Origin: Thermoplasmata archaeon
GTDB lineage: Archaea > Thermoplasmatota > Thermoplasmata > Lutacidiplasmatales > UBA184
Assembly: GCA_021819135.1 (NCBI GenBank)
Contig: JAKASE010000007.1
Location: 1 to 64,000, forward strand
Reading direction: 5' to 3'
DNA: 64,000 bases
Below are positions 51,726 to 61,142 of this stretch, one piece after another. The translations under genes and the position numbers were made by a program. A model generated the notes under the pieces. The model ran no database searches and was not told the origin of the DNA. It saw only the letters and a list, made by a program, of their open reading frames with translations. The stretch's first letter is position 1. Each line of letters opens with the position of its first letter.

Positions 51726-53108
51726 ATGACGCCCCTGGGAATTACCGAAGTCGTCCGGGCCCGGCAACCCGGTCGGGCCCGCTCGGCGCTCGTGCTCTCG
51801 ACGGGCCTGAGCATCCTGCTGGTAGCGTCCCTCCTCGGACCGGCGGGGTGGGCCGCGGACTCGCACCGTCCGTCCTCGGCGGGGATTCTCACGCCCTCTT
51901 CCGGCCCGGGCGAGACGGCGGTACGGTCCCAAGCCGGAGCGGACCTCGCCCAAGCCGCGGCGAGCTCCGGGACCGAGGGCGCGGTACCCACGATCCTCGT
52001 GACGCTCCCGGTCGGTTCCCAACCCTACGGGATCACGTACGACGCCCGTAGCGGACTCGCCTACGTGGTCGACTCGGGCTCCAACGACGTCACCGTCATC
52101 CACGGGATCACGGTGGTCGCGGTGCTCGCGGTCGGTTCCGAACCGTTCCAGGCCGTCTACGACCCGGGCAACGGAGACGTCTACGTCGCCAACTACGGGG
52201 ACGGTACCGTGAGCGTGATCTCCGGCACGGCCGTCATCGCGACCGTCCCGGTGGGGTCGTATCCGCTGAACCTCGCGTACGACGGCGTGGACGGGTACGT
52301 GTACGTGCTCAATCAGGCCTCCGCGAGCGTGAGCGTGATCCACGGCACGTCGGTCGTCGGCACCGTACCCGTCGGCGCGGGTCCCATCGCGGCCGCGTAC
52401 GACCCCGAGAACGGCGATCTCTACGTCACGACGAGCGTGGGGAAGGTGGTCCTCGTGCAGGGAACGGGCGTCGTCGCCTCCGTGACGGTCGGCCGCGACC
52501 CCCAGGCCGTCCTCTACGCGGACGGCACCCAGGAGATCTACGTCGCGAACACCGAGTCGAACACCGTGAGCGTGATCCGCAACGCCTCGGTCGTGACGAC
52601 GGTCCGCGTCGGCACGTATCCGATCGCGCTCGCGTACGAGAGCGCCGACGGGTACGTCTATGTCGCGAACTACTACTCGGCCAACCTCAGCGTCCTTCGG
52701 GGAACGGCCGTCACCGCCGCCGTCCCGGTCGGCGCGTTCCCCCTCGCGCTGGCGTTCGACCCGGAGAGCGGCTCTTTGCTGGTCGGGAACAGTCAGTCCG
52801 GTAACGTGAGCGTGGTCCGCAACACGACGGAGGTGGGCAGCGTCGCGGTCGGGGCCCAGCCCACCGCCATCGCCTACGACCCCCAGTATGGCTACTTCCT
52901 GGTGGTCGACTTCGGTTCGGACACCGTCACCGTCCTCGCATCGTCCCCGGGGTCCGCGCTCCCCTTCTGGGCCTATGTCTCCGTGGTCGTCCTGGCCTTC
53001 GCCGCTACGGTCGCGATCCTGGTCGGCGTCGAACTCCGCCGACCGGGAACATCGATCGTACGCCCGTCGACCCCCCGGTCCCTGCCGCGGCCGCCCCCTC
53101 CGAAGTAA
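51726..53108 (+). CDS. YVTN-family beta-propeller surface protein
   Basis: 460 residues. Signal sequence or N-terminal anchor at about 20-44, then seven or more blades of about 40 residues, each with the pattern VPVGSYPLNLAYDGVDGYVYV / SVSVIHGTSVV (YVTN/NHL-like repeat), then a C-terminal helix at about 415-437 and a short Pro-rich tail. It is a cell-surface propeller displayed outside the membrane, of the type abundant in archaeal S-layers. It is followed 13 bases later by the DoxX-like gene. Confidence 0.85.
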   Translation: MTPLGITEVVRARQPGRARSALVLSTGLSILLVASLLGPAGWAADSHRPSSAGILTPSSGPGETAVRSQAGADLAQAAASSGTEGAVPTILVTLPVGSQPYGITYDARSGLAYVVDSGSNDVTVIHGITVVAVLAVGSEPFQAVYDPGNGDVYVANYGDGTVSVISGTAVIATVPVGSYPLNLAYDGVDGYVYVLNQASASVSVIHGTSVVGTVPVGAGPIAAAYDPENGDLYVTTSVGKVVLVQGTGVVASVTVGRDPQAVLYADGTQEIYVANTESNTVSVIRNASVVTTVRVGTYPIALAYESADGYVYVANYYSANLSVLRGTAVTAAVPVGAFPLALAFDPESGSLLVGNSQSGNVSVVRNTTEVGSVAVGAQPTAIAYDPQYGYFLVVDFGSDTVTVLASSPGSALPFWAYVSVVVLAFAATVAILVGVELRRPGTSIVRPSTPRSLPRPPPPK

Positions 53109-53121
53109 AGAGGAGCTCTCG

Positions 53122-53937
53122 ATGACTCCCTCCATGACCCCGATCGCCGCCGAAGCGCGCGGGGACCCGGTGACCGCGTTCGGGGGACGGCGATCGAGCC
53201 GGGCCGAACGGGCGCGCCTCGCGCTCGGCGTCGGTCTCGTCCTCGCCGGTGTTCTCGTCTTCCTCACCGTGGTCGGATACCTCGTGGGGATCCTGCTCAT
53301 GCTCGGTGGCGTCGTGGTACTGTTCGTGTGGGCCCTGATGGGGATCTCCGCGACGGGCTCCTCGGGATCGGGGACGGCTACCGAGCCGGGTCGGCCCCCG
53401 CCGCGGGGGCTGCTCCGGCGCCTCGCCGACCTGTGGTACCATGACCCGAAAGGGATGGCGATCGATCTCCTGCGCGCGGGGGTCGGTTTCGTCTGGGTCC
53501 TGAACCTGCTGTTCATCGTGGACCCGTCCAACCAGTTCTTCCCGACGTTCCAGGACGTGGCCCTCTCCTTCGCGCCGACCAGCATCGGGGGGCCGGGGAT
53601 CGCGGACTTCGTCGCCGCCCACGCCGCCGCCTTCGTGTGGATCACGGCGATCCTGACGGGCTACCTCGCCGTCGCCTTCGTCCTCGGCATCACGACGCGG
53701 CTGGCGTGCATCGTCGGCGGCATCGCCTCGGTCGTCTTCCTCGCGACCCAGTTCCTCAGCACGTTCCAGATCCCGGGAGGGACCGACGTCGGTCCCCACC
53801 CGCTCTACCTCCTGATCTACCTCGTCCTGTATGCGGGCGGCGCCGGCCGCTACCTCGCGGTGGACCACTGGATCTGGATCAGCGGCCATGCGCGGTTCCC
53901 CCGGTTCTCGCGCTGGGTCGCCGCCCCACGGGAGTAG
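53122..53937 (+). CDS. DoxX-like membrane protein
   Basis: 271 residues. An N-terminal helix pair (about 31-73) precedes a linker, then a four-helix DoxX/DoxD-like domain: AIDLLRAGVGFVWVLNLLFI, VWITAILTGYLAVAFVLGITTRL, GGIASVVFLATQFL and LYLLIYLVLYAGGAGRYLAVDHWI. DoxX proteins take part in quinone or thiosulfate redox and stress, but this domain alone does not show the partner. ATG 53122 follows AGGAG (53111-53115). Probably co-transcribed with the YVTN protein. Confidence 0.75.
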   Translation: MTPSMTPIAAEARGDPVTAFGGRRSSRAERARLALGVGLVLAGVLVFLTVVGYLVGILLMLGGVVVLFVWALMGISATGSSGSGTATEPGRPPPRGLLRRLADLWYHDPKGMAIDLLRAGVGFVWVLNLLFIVDPSNQFFPTFQDVALSFAPTSIGGPGIADFVAAHAAAFVWITAILTGYLAVAFVLGITTRLACIVGGIASVVFLATQFLSTFQIPGGTDVGPHPLYLLIYLVLYAGGAGRYLAVDHWIWISGHARFPRFSRWVAAPRE

Positions 53938-54046
53938 GGATCCGGGTCGGGCGGACGGGCCGGGGGGAGTCCCGTCCCGCACCCCGCGATTACCCCCCTG
54001 CGGGCCATGAACGAAACCCTATTTCCGCCCCGGTCCATGCACTTCC

Positions 54047-54406
54047 ATGGGCCAGCTCTCGGATGCCCTCGGGGTCGCCGCTCGACAGCTCGAAGCTCGT
54101 CTCCGCGCGCACCGGGACGGGATGACCCAGGACGGCCTCGAGCGGGCCCTCCCGCAGTCCTGGCGGTTCGAGACCGAGGCGGAGTCCGCCGTGCTCCGTC
54201 TCGCCTCCGACGGTCGCGTCACGGTGACCGCCGACGTCATCGAGCCCCCGGCGGTGATCGTGCAGTGGACCCAACGATCCCTGGTGGAGGCGCTGCTCTC
54301 GGGGCGGAGCAACGAGCGGCTTCGAGACCCCCCTCCGGTGATCCGTTTCACCTCCGACGCCGGTCGCAAGGCGTTCAGCCTCCTCGGGACCAGCCTGAAC
54401 CTGTAG
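54047..54406 (+). CDS. Small hypothetical protein
   Basis: 119 residues, not recognised. Helical N-terminus (LSDALGVAARQLEARLRAHRDG), beta-rich middle (SAVLRLASDGRVTVTADVIEPP) and helical end. The outline resembles SCP2-like lipid-binding domains, which is only a guess. Convergent with the DEAD-box helicase gene. Confidence 0.6.
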   Translation: MGQLSDALGVAARQLEARLRAHRDGMTQDGLERALPQSWRFETEAESAVLRLASDGRVTVTADVIEPPAVIVQWTQRSLVEALLSGRSNERLRDPPPVIRFTSDAGRKAFSLLGTSLNL

Positions 54407-54457
54407 GGGAGCCGTCCCGCGTCCGCGGATCCCGCGGAGGATACGGTCGACCCGCCC

Positions 54458-55831
54458 TCAGCGTCGGGGGCCCCGTCGGCCCGGCCGTCGGGGAGGTCGG
54501 CCCCGGTTCCGGAACGGAGCGTGTCCCCCGGCCCGGAAGGACGGGCGCCCCTCCGGGCGCGGGGGACCGGAGAACGCCGGCCGGGGCGCGTCGTAGGGGA
54601 AATTCGGCACGCGGGTCCGGGGGATCGACATGCCGATCAGCTTCTCGATCCGGGCGAGGTCGGCCTCCTCCTCCCGGTCGACCAGCGTGTACGCATCGCC
54701 GCGCTGCTGGGCCCGGGCGGTCCGGCCGACCCGGTGGACGTACGTCTCGGGCTCGTGCGGGACGTCGAGGTTGACAACATGGCTGACGTCCTTCACATCG
54801 ACCCCGCGGGCGGCGATGTCCGTCGCGACGAGCACGCGCAGCCCTCCCGTCCGGAACGCCTCGAGGGCGTGAACGCGCTGGCTCTGGCTGCGGTTCCCGT
54901 GGATCGCCCCCGCGCGGATCCCCCGCTGCTGGAGCTGCCGGGCGATCCGGTCGGCCCGGTGCTTGGTGCGCGCGAAGACCAGCACGCTCGTCATCGTCTC
55001 GTCCTGCAGGAGGTTGAGGAGGAGGTCGACCTTGAGATGCGCGGGGACCGGGAGCGCGAGATGCGTGACCCCCACCGCGGCGACCGTGTGCTCCTCCATC
55101 TGGACGAGCTTCGGGTCCCGCAGGAACTGGCGCGACAGCGCCACGACCTCGGGCGGCATCGTGGCCGAGAAGAGCATCGTCTGCCGCTCGCGGGGGAGTC
55201 GGTCGAGGATCCGACGCACGTCCGGCAGGAATCCCATGTCGAGCATCCGGTCGGCCTCGTCGAGCACCAGGATCCGGAGCGCTCGGAGGTCGACGTACCC
55301 GCGACCCATGTGGTCGAGGAGCCGCCCCGGGGTCGCGATGATGATCTCGGCCCCGCCCCGCAACGCCCGTTCCTGGTCGGCCATGCCGACCCCTCCGTAC
55401 ACCGGGGCCCCCCGGAGGTGCGTGTGGCCGGCGAGCTTGTGCAGGAACCCGTCCGCCTGGAGGGCGAGCTCCCGGGTCGGGGTCAGGATGAGCGCAAGGA
55501 TGCGACCCCTCGGTTCTTCGAGGAGCCGCTCGAGGACCGGGAGGAGGAAGGCCGCGGTCTTTCCGGTGCCGGTCTGGGCGGTCCCCACGATGTCCCGCCC
55601 GGTCACGGCGTGCGGGATCGTGCTCCGCTGGATGGGCGTTGGAACGTGGTACCCGATCTCCTGGACGCCCTTGCGGAGCTTCGCGTGCAACGGAAGGTCC
55701 TCGAAGGAGTCTGATCCGGTGGGACGTTCCGGGGGCGGCGACTCGGTCGGAGAGGGCGACAACGATACCTCGCTCCCCGTCGGAGGTCCGCGAGGGCATA
55801 AGAGAACGCGCCCGGCTGGTCGCGCGGACAT
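54458..55831 (-). CDS. DEAD-box RNA helicase
   Basis: About 457 residues. All motifs are present: Q motif PTPIQRSTIP, motif I AQTGTGKT, Ia PTRELALQ, Ib ATPGRLLDH, II LDEADRML, III FSATMPP, IV VLVFARTK, V ATDIAARGVDV and VI YVHRVGRTARA, then an Arg/Gly/Pro-rich RNA-binding tail. It unwinds structured RNA or remodels ribosome assembly. The start is uncertain: ATG 55831 is used, but a TATA-like CTCTTATGC at about 55796-55804 points to TTG 55762, which begins nearer the conserved core. Confidence 0.9.
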   Translation of the reverse strand: MSARPAGRVLLCPRGPPTGSEVSLSPSPTESPPPERPTGSDSFEDLPLHAKLRKGVQEIGYHVPTPIQRSTIPHAVTGRDIVGTAQTGTGKTAAFLLPVLERLLEEPRGRILALILTPTRELALQADGFLHKLAGHTHLRGAPVYGGVGMADQERALRGGAEIIIATPGRLLDHMGRGYVDLRALRILVLDEADRMLDMGFLPDVRRILDRLPRERQTMLFSATMPPEVVALSRQFLRDPKLVQMEEHTVAAVGVTHLALPVPAHLKVDLLLNLLQDETMTSVLVFARTKHRADRIARQLQQRGIRAGAIHGNRSQSQRVHALEAFRTGGLRVLVATDIAARGVDVKDVSHVVNLDVPHEPETYVHRVGRTARAQQRGDAYTLVDREEEADLARIEKLIGMSIPRTRVPNFPYDAPRPAFSGPPRPEGRPSFRAGGHAPFRNRGRPPRRPGRRGPRR

Positions 55832-56130
55832 CGGCGGCCCGTTCGGTGCTCCCCCGCGCTCCGGGCCGGTGCACTGACGCACCCGATCGAGCACCCGCCG
55901 CGCGATCATCTTTCGTAGGGCTCCTACCGTCTCGAGCGCGAACGGGCGGGGCCGGTCGTCGAGGATTTCGGCGTATTGTGGTTCGTGCTTCGATCATCCG
56001 TTGGGCCCGTCGGGGTGGACAACCTCCAGGTCATACCGTCCGGCCGAACGCGCCTCCGCCATCCTTCCTTGACTGGGACGGCCGAGTACGAACCCAACGT
56101 CCATACGATGGTGCGAGGAGTGATGTCGGC

Positions 56131-56751
56131 GTGGACGGTCCCTCGCCATCACGCCCCGCTGACCGCGGGCGGCCGGGCGCCCCCGGCCCGCGTCCTGCGG
56201 CCCCCCCCATCGTCACCTGGAGGGCGCTTCCGCTCGTGCTGGTCCCGGCGGTCGCCGCGGCGCTCGCCATCCTGGTCCAGCAGTTCGTCTACCTCGACTA
56301 CGTGCACGTGATCACCGGGGGGCTCTGGACCGGCATCGACATCTTCATGGGCATCGTCATCGGGCCGATCATCGGGCGGATGAACGGCCCGGCACGGGCC
56401 GACTTCGTGCAGCGTCTCGTACCCACGATGCTGTTCCTCATGCCGACGCTGGCGGGGGTGACGATCACCGCGGGGATCTACCTCGCCCAGCTCCAAGGGC
56501 TCTTCGATCTCCACTTCCTCGCGATCCAGGTGGCCGGGATCCTCGTGCTCCTCCTGGCCGCGCAGGGGTTCGGCATCTTCCTGCCGAACGAGGTCCGCGT
56601 CGTCCTCGAGCTGCGCAAGCCAGAGCCCGACATCGCCCGTATCGGCCGATGGGGCCTCTTGAACGCGCGGCTCGCGGGGGTCCAGGCGATGTTCCAGGTG
56701 GCGCTCATCTTCGTGATGGCGAACCTCGCAGCCGGCCACGTGAACCTGTGA
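56131..56751 (+). CDS. Polytopic membrane protein, CopD/DUF2269-like
   Basis: 206 residues, about five helices. HVITGGLWTGIDIFMGIVIGPIIGRMN near residues 57-83 and MPTLAGVTITAGIYLA resemble the CopD/DUF2269 group, in which a helix His may bind heme or copper. The last segment VQAMFQVALIFVMANLAAGHVN ends with another His. GTG 56131 is the nearest start before helix 1. The family match is by pattern only. Confidence 0.65.
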   Translation: MDGPSPSRPADRGRPGAPGPRPAAPPIVTWRALPLVLVPAVAAALAILVQQFVYLDYVHVITGGLWTGIDIFMGIVIGPIIGRMNGPARADFVQRLVPTMLFLMPTLAGVTITAGIYLAQLQGLFDLHFLAIQVAGILVLLLAAQGFGIFLPNEVRVVLELRKPEPDIARIGRWGLLNARLAGVQAMFQVALIFVMANLAAGHVNL

Positions 56752-56868
56752 GCCCGGAGGGTCTCCCTCCGACCGCCAGTCGCTTCCCACGAGCTGGTCG
56801 CGTCGTACCCGGCCTCCTTCCGGGGTCCGGCCGGTGGGGAGTCAAATAGCGCCCGACCTCTACCGTCG

Positions 56869-57531
56869 GTGTTCCGTACCGTGAGTCGATCCCCGATCTG
56901 TATCGACATCGACAACACCGTCGCCGACACCGACACGGTGATGCGCCACCTGATGCGCGCCGTGTCGGCAGGCCGGGTCGATCTCGATCACGAGGATGTG
57001 ATCTGTTACGAGTACTGGAAGTGCCGGGATGCGAGGGGGAACCGGCTCACCTCCGAGGAATGGAAGAAGGTGGTCTCCGACTTCCATACGGAAGGACTTC
57101 TCGACGCCCAGCCCTACGAGGACGTCGTCCCGCAGCTCGAGCGGCTCAAGGACGTGTTCGAGGTCCACTTGGTGACCTCCCGAGACTCCGCGAGCGCCCC
57201 CCTCACCCGATCCTGGCTCTCCCAGCACGGGATCCCCCACGACTTCGTCCACTTCGTGCGGCACGGGGAGAAGCACCGGTTGCCGATCGGGTTCTCCTAC
57301 GCGGTCGACGACGATCGTGAACAGGCCTATGCCTTCTACGCGATCGGGGTTCCCGCCATCGTCGTGAGCCAGCCGTGGAACCACCTCGACCGGCACTCAC
57401 CGATCGAGCGGTTGTCCGGCTGGAAGACGATCGCGACGCGAATGATCGAACGGCCGCCACCCCGGAACGGCGCCGTCCTCCGATCGCCCCCGGACGCGGA
57501 TCCCCCGAGCGGCCACGCACGCCCTTCGTGA
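56869..57531 (+). CDS. HAD-superfamily 5'-nucleotidase-like phosphatase
   Basis: 220 residues. HAD motif I CIDIDNTVADTD (nucleophile and acid Asp), motif II HLVTSRD, and motif IV YAVDDDREQAYAF; a cap of helices between I and II (EEWKKVVSDFHTEGLLDAQPYEDVV) as in NT5C/YqfW-type 5'(3')-deoxyribonucleotidases. It dephosphorylates nucleotides or similar metabolites. GTG 56869 or GTG 56881 could start it. Confidence 0.82.
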   Translation: MFRTVSRSPICIDIDNTVADTDTVMRHLMRAVSAGRVDLDHEDVICYEYWKCRDARGNRLTSEEWKKVVSDFHTEGLLDAQPYEDVVPQLERLKDVFEVHLVTSRDSASAPLTRSWLSQHGIPHDFVHFVRHGEKHRLPIGFSYAVDDDREQAYAFYAIGVPAIVVSQPWNHLDRHSPIERLSGWKTIATRMIERPPPRNGAVLRSPPDADPPSGHARPS

Positions 57532-57843
57532 TATCAGCGGCTCGCGCGTGTCCGCGAGCGAGGACCATCGGGGAGGCCGCCGAGGCCCCCGAACTCCTTC
57601 CGTATGACCGGGACAGGGCGGCGCCGGGGCTCGGGTCGCATGGGGGATAGGTCCTCTCGCCTCCGACGATGCTCTCGCCGTCGTCCTTGACGATCCCGTC
57701 GGGATCGCTCTCCTCGGTGCCGCTCCAGCTCGGACCCGGGTGCAGGTCCTGCCATCCGGAAGGCCAAGGGCCCGCAAGGCCTCCTTCGATTCCTCGAGCC
57801 GTTCGATCGAACTCGTGGAGGGGTCGGCTCCTACCCGGGTCGG
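57532..57843. other. Intergenic region, no gene recognised
   Basis: About 310 bases between convergent genes. Frames on both strands are short and Arg/Pro-rich. No RNA gene or repeat was recognised. Confidence 0.5.
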
Positions 57844-58281
57844 TTACCGTCTCTTTGCCCGCGAGGCCTTCAAGTTCAAGCCGACGGCGACTCGTATCAG
57901 CGTGGACAGTCCTGGAGCGTCGACCCCTTCCCCTTCGTGGAAGTCGATGGCGCGAACGGTCCTGCTGTCCAGCCGGGTGTTGAAGAGCCGCTTCGGGTCC
58001 TTCATCTGAGCGCCTTTGGGGAAGGTCAACCGGACGGCCGCCTTCAGCACGTTTCCGACGCAGAGGACCCCCTGGTACGACCAGACCGGGACCCCCTCCG
58101 GATTGCTCGGCTTTCTCCACTTCACTTCTTCTACGATCTCGGGGTGCGCGTGCATGATCAGACCCCGAAGCCGGGACAACGTCTCCTCTCGCCAGTCTTC
58201 CGAGGGGCTCACGCGCGTCCCTCCCGGCTTCGGTCCGCGTCTTCCGTTGCGGAGCGGGGGAGGGCTCACGGATCTGCCCAT
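57844..58281 (-). CDS. DUF1801 (YdhG-like) family protein
   Basis: 145 residues. DUF1801 core: LRGLIMHAHPEIVEEVKWRKPS, VPVWSYQGVLCVGNVLKAAVRLTFPKGA, LDSRTVRAIDFHEGE. The fold is a small iron-chaperone/YdhG-like domain of unknown role. ATG 58281 is used; a TATA-like GAGTATATCGG (58294-58304) would suit a leaderless GTG at 58269. The frame is open to 58467 but has no support there. Confidence 0.8.
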   Translation of the reverse strand: MGRSVSPPPLRNGRRGPKPGGTRVSPSEDWREETLSRLRGLIMHAHPEIVEEVKWRKPSNPEGVPVWSYQGVLCVGNVLKAAVRLTFPKGAQMKDPKRLFNTRLDSRTVRAIDFHEGEGVDAPGLSTLIRVAVGLNLKASRAKRR

Positions 58282-58544
58282 AGACTCTAGCCCGATATAC
58301 TCGCGCGAACCCGTGCGCTTGCCCTCGTACTGGATCATCCCGGGCCGGTGGCCGTTCCCGGGACCGAACCTCGTTCCTGGCGGGGGTGAGCATGGGGCCT
58401 CCCCGCTCGAGGGCAGCCCCCGTGGCGAGCGGGGATCGTGACCTATCGCACCGTCTCCGACGCACACGCGAAGTTTCCTTCAGTCGGAGTGCCGCCTGTG
58501 TCTTTCCAAGCGATTATCTCTCGGAAGCGAGCTCGAAGAATCGG

Positions 58545-58793
58545 ATGCCGCTCTACATGGATGTGCACCGGAACATGAAGGGCGTGACCGCCGACGCGGT
58601 GGCCGAGGCCCACGCCAAGGATCTGAAGGTGCAGGGAAAGCACGGCGTGGACTACCAGCACTACTGGGTCGACGAGAAGCACGGCACCATCATGTGCCTC
58701 GTCCACGCCCCCAGCGCCGAGGCGGTGGCACGGGTCCACAAGGAAGCGCACGGTCTCGTCGCCGACGAGATACACGAAGTGAAGCAGGGCTGA
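58545..58793 (+). CDS. DUF4242-family small protein
   Basis: 82 residues, ferredoxin-like: PLYMDVHRNMKGVTADAVAEAHAKDL, YQHYWVDEKHGTIMCLVHAPSAEAVARVHKEAHGLV. DUF4242 members bind nickel or act as dimeric small barrels; His residues H19-type and H52-type are kept. A TATA-like GATTATCT at about 58512-58519 lies 30 bases before the ATG. Confidence 0.82.
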   Translation: MPLYMDVHRNMKGVTADAVAEAHAKDLKVQGKHGVDYQHYWVDEKHGTIMCLVHAPSAEAVARVHKEAHGLVADEIHEVKQG

Positions 58794-58957
58794 GTAGGCC
58801 GGCCTCGGTGGGTCGGCGGGTCACCCGAGGAGCCCAGCTCCACGGTCCTTCATCACCGAGACGTGGAGAGAGCGGTCCGATCCGCCGATGACGCGGCCCC
58901 GGCCATCCCGATGTCCGCTTTCGCGGCATCCCACACGCAAGCGACGAGGCACTTGCG

Positions 58958-59695
58958 CTAGACCACCCGGAAGAGATCGATCTTCGCCCGAACACGAGTC
59001 AGGAGGTCCGCGTCGTCCAGACTTAGACCATATCGACCAAAGTACCGTTGCAGCGACCGAGCTCCCGTGCCCAATGCCGTGAACGCCTGGTTCAGGCGTA
59101 CCCACGCGGGCGTTCCGAGGCGATCGACCCGTATCCCCGCCGCGAGGTCGATGAACCAGGGCTTGTTTCCATGCACCAGGATGTTGAACGGGCTCAGGTC
59201 GGAGTGTATGATGCCGGCCTCGGTGAGGGCCACGATCCCATCCAACGTGGCCGAGAGGAATGCCTCGGGGCGCTCCAGCCGGACGTGCTGGAGCATCGGA
59301 GCCGCCGCCTCCCGGGTACCTAGATACTGCATCGAGAACATGTTCTCCACCCGACGGCCAGGTTCCGGAACGCGAGCGCCTCCTTGCCACGCGTAGTACA
59401 ACAGGTCGAACTCGGTCAGGGCCCGTTGACCCATGGTCTCGAGTTTGATCGGTCGCCCGCCCCTATGGGCGGTCCGGTACAGGCGATAGACCTTGACGAC
59501 CGTGAGTCGCCCGTTGTCCCGGCAGAGATAGACATCGGCCTCCTTGCCGGACCCGAGTCGTTGACCGACCTCGCTCGCCAGACCGCATTCCAGGATGGCA
59601 TTGGCGACCTCCTGGTGGGTGGGTTCGGCGAAGTGGATCTGGCCGCTCCGCACCTTCCAGTGCACGCTCTTGTCGAGGTACTCCTCGTTGGGCAT
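58958..59695 (-). CDS. RIO-type serine/threonine protein kinase
   Basis: 245 residues. Glycine-rich loop LGSGKEADVYLC at 47-58, ATP Lys K68 in VVKVY, catalytic loop HSDLSPFN at 164-171 and metal-binding IDLA at 182-185: the RIO pattern without activation loop. RIO1/RIO2 kinases act in small-subunit ribosome maturation. An N-terminal winged helix is short or missing, so it fits RIO1 or a RIO3-like form better than RIO2. Single gene. Confidence 0.88.
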   Translation of the reverse strand: MPNEEYLDKSVHWKVRSGQIHFAEPTHQEVANAILECGLASEVGQRLGSGKEADVYLCRDNGRLTVVKVYRLYRTAHRGGRPIKLETMGQRALTEFDLLYYAWQGGARVPEPGRRVENMFSMQYLGTREAAAPMLQHVRLERPEAFLSATLDGIVALTEAGIIHSDLSPFNILVHGNKPWFIDLAAGIRVDRLGTPAWVRLNQAFTALGTGARSLQRYFGRYGLSLDDADLLTRVRAKIDLFRVV

Positions 59696-60094
59696 CGGTG
59701 GACCCGGCCCTGGCGCGAAGGCTCACGAGAAAGAAATGCGGCGGCAAGATCCCCGGGCGCTGACCCTGCTCAGTCGGCCCACGGTATTCTGGCATCCGCA
59801 TCGAGTGCCATCTCCCCGTGAACCTCCTGGCCGTGGCCAAGTCGCGAACTTCCGCCTCCTATCTAATCGCTTCGCTCCGTCGGTAGACCGAGGCCCATCG
59901 CCTTCGCTTCCCTCCGGACTCCCCATCCCGAGGGGTTGAGCGACTCGGTGTGTCTGTCATGGCACCCTCTCCAAGGGATGCGGGGCCCTAGGGTCCGTGC
60001 GGATGGGCACTCCGCTCGTCCGTATCGGCCAAGCCGATGGTACTCGCATTGGACGAACCCCCTGCTGACACGCCGAGAAACTCGTTAACCTCTC
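59696..60094. other. Intergenic region, no gene recognised
   Basis: About 400 bases between the divergent RIO kinase and SnoaL-like genes. It must hold both promoters (AT-rich TAATCGCTTCG near 59863-59873; CGTTAACC just before ATG 60095). No further structure was convincing. Confidence 0.5.
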
Positions 60095-60451
60095 ATGACG
60101 CCGAACAAGAAGGTCATCGAGACGTACCTCGCGACTACGGACCTCGCGGAGGTCGCCCGACGGCTGACCGACGATCCCGAGTGGATCGAGTGGTTCAACG
60201 GAGCCCCGGCCGGGGGAGCTCGATCTCGAGGGAAGGCCGCGTACATTCAGAACTTCGACGGCCACAAGCTCCGAGAGGAAGCCACGCGGCTGACCGAGGA
60301 GAACAACGAGGTGGTGGCAGAAGGCACGCTCCGAGTATCCAAGAAGGAGGGAGGCTCCATGACCATCCAGCGTTGCGACATTCTTGAGCTTGAGGATGGC
60401 AAGGTGAAGCGAAAGACTACGTTCACGGCGGTGCCGAAGGATACTACGTAA
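60095..60451 (+). CDS. SnoaL/NTF2-like small protein
   Basis: 118 residues, cone-shaped NTF2-like fold: helix VIETYLATTDLAEVARRLTDD, PEWIEWFNG, GKAAYIQNF, then beta strands NEVVAEGTLRVSKKEGG, QRCDILELEDGKVKRKTTF. Members are ketosteroid-isomerase-like enzymes or ligand binders. The ligand cannot be told. Confidence 0.75.
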   Translation: MTPNKKVIETYLATTDLAEVARRLTDDPEWIEWFNGAPAGGARSRGKAAYIQNFDGHKLREEATRLTEENNEVVAEGTLRVSKKEGGSMTIQRCDILELEDGKVKRKTTFTAVPKDTT

Positions 60452-60889
60452 GGGAGCCATTCCGCGCCGGCTTGGGATTCATCATCCCTGACATCTTCGA
60501 GGACGTCGGGGTCGACCTCGGCTCCGCTCGACGCATGCGCCTTGTGCTCTGGGAGGTTCGGTTCGAGCGGTCCGATCCGGTCGGATCCTTCCCGCTGGGG
60601 GCTGGGGCCGAAGAGGTACCGGTGGGTCAACGGCGCAGCGTCGCGGCACCTCGCCCGCGCTTCTGAACAAGTGGTCTGAAGTAGTTAGAAGCTCTACCGG
60701 AAGTGTCATGCCGAAGAAGGGCGGGAAGGGGAAGAAGAAGAAGAAGCGCTGACGGCGGATCCACGCCGTTCTCGCTTCGCCTCTAGGGGATTGCTTGCTC
60801 GGACCTCTCACCTCGCCCAGGTGAGCGAGGGAAGTCCGAGGATCCCCGCCAGTCCCTTACTCTGCCCGATCGAGAGGGAGCGGGATCTT
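60452..60889. other. Non-coding region with a 14-residue Lys-rich ORF
   Basis: About 440 bases. The only notable frame is 60708-60752 (+), MPKKGGKGKKKKKR, a 14-residue, almost wholly basic peptide with its own ATG. It may be chance, a fragment or a microprotein. Larger frames here are opposite-strand shadows. The left end of the IS110-type element probably lies in the right half. Confidence 0.4.
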
Positions 60890-61142
60890 CTCGTGCCCCG
60901 ACATCGGGGTCTCGTGGAGGACCCGAGGGCCCGAGCCCGCGCCTCTACCGAGCGAGGAGAGCTCCGAACCGTGCTGCGGAAGGTGAGGGTGCGATCCCCC
61001 GACTCCGGGATCGAATGGGGTACGGGATCGCCACCGTGATTCCCGCCGCTCTAAACCGGCGTGATGAGATGTGTCCTTCCGCCCGATGTCGGGCCGGAAG
61101 AAGGATAGGTCGCGCCTCCGTTCGTCCCTCCGGAGTCGCTCC
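60890..61142 (+). ncRNA. Candidate bridge-RNA region of the IS110-family element
   Basis: Structured non-coding flank directly before the transposase. Three hairpins: CCCCGA-CA-TCGGGG (60896-60909), CGATCCC-N8-GGGATCG (60992-61013), and a long one CTTCCG-CCCGA-TG-TCGGG-C-CGGAAG (61076-61100) with one bulged C. The stems of the first and third share CCCGA/TCGGG. In IS110-type elements the 5' non-coding end produces the RNA that guides recombination. Its exact ends and its loops' target and donor matches could not be assigned. Confidence 0.45.

Noticed and set aside
60896..60909. CCCCGACATCGGGG hairpin as a stand-alone terminator
   Set aside because: Archaeal terminators are T-rich, and this stem fits better as part of the IS110 flank.
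60960..61060. tRNA-like sequence GGGATCGAATGG
   Set aside because: It lacks acceptor, D and anticodon arms; it is one arm of a simple hairpin.
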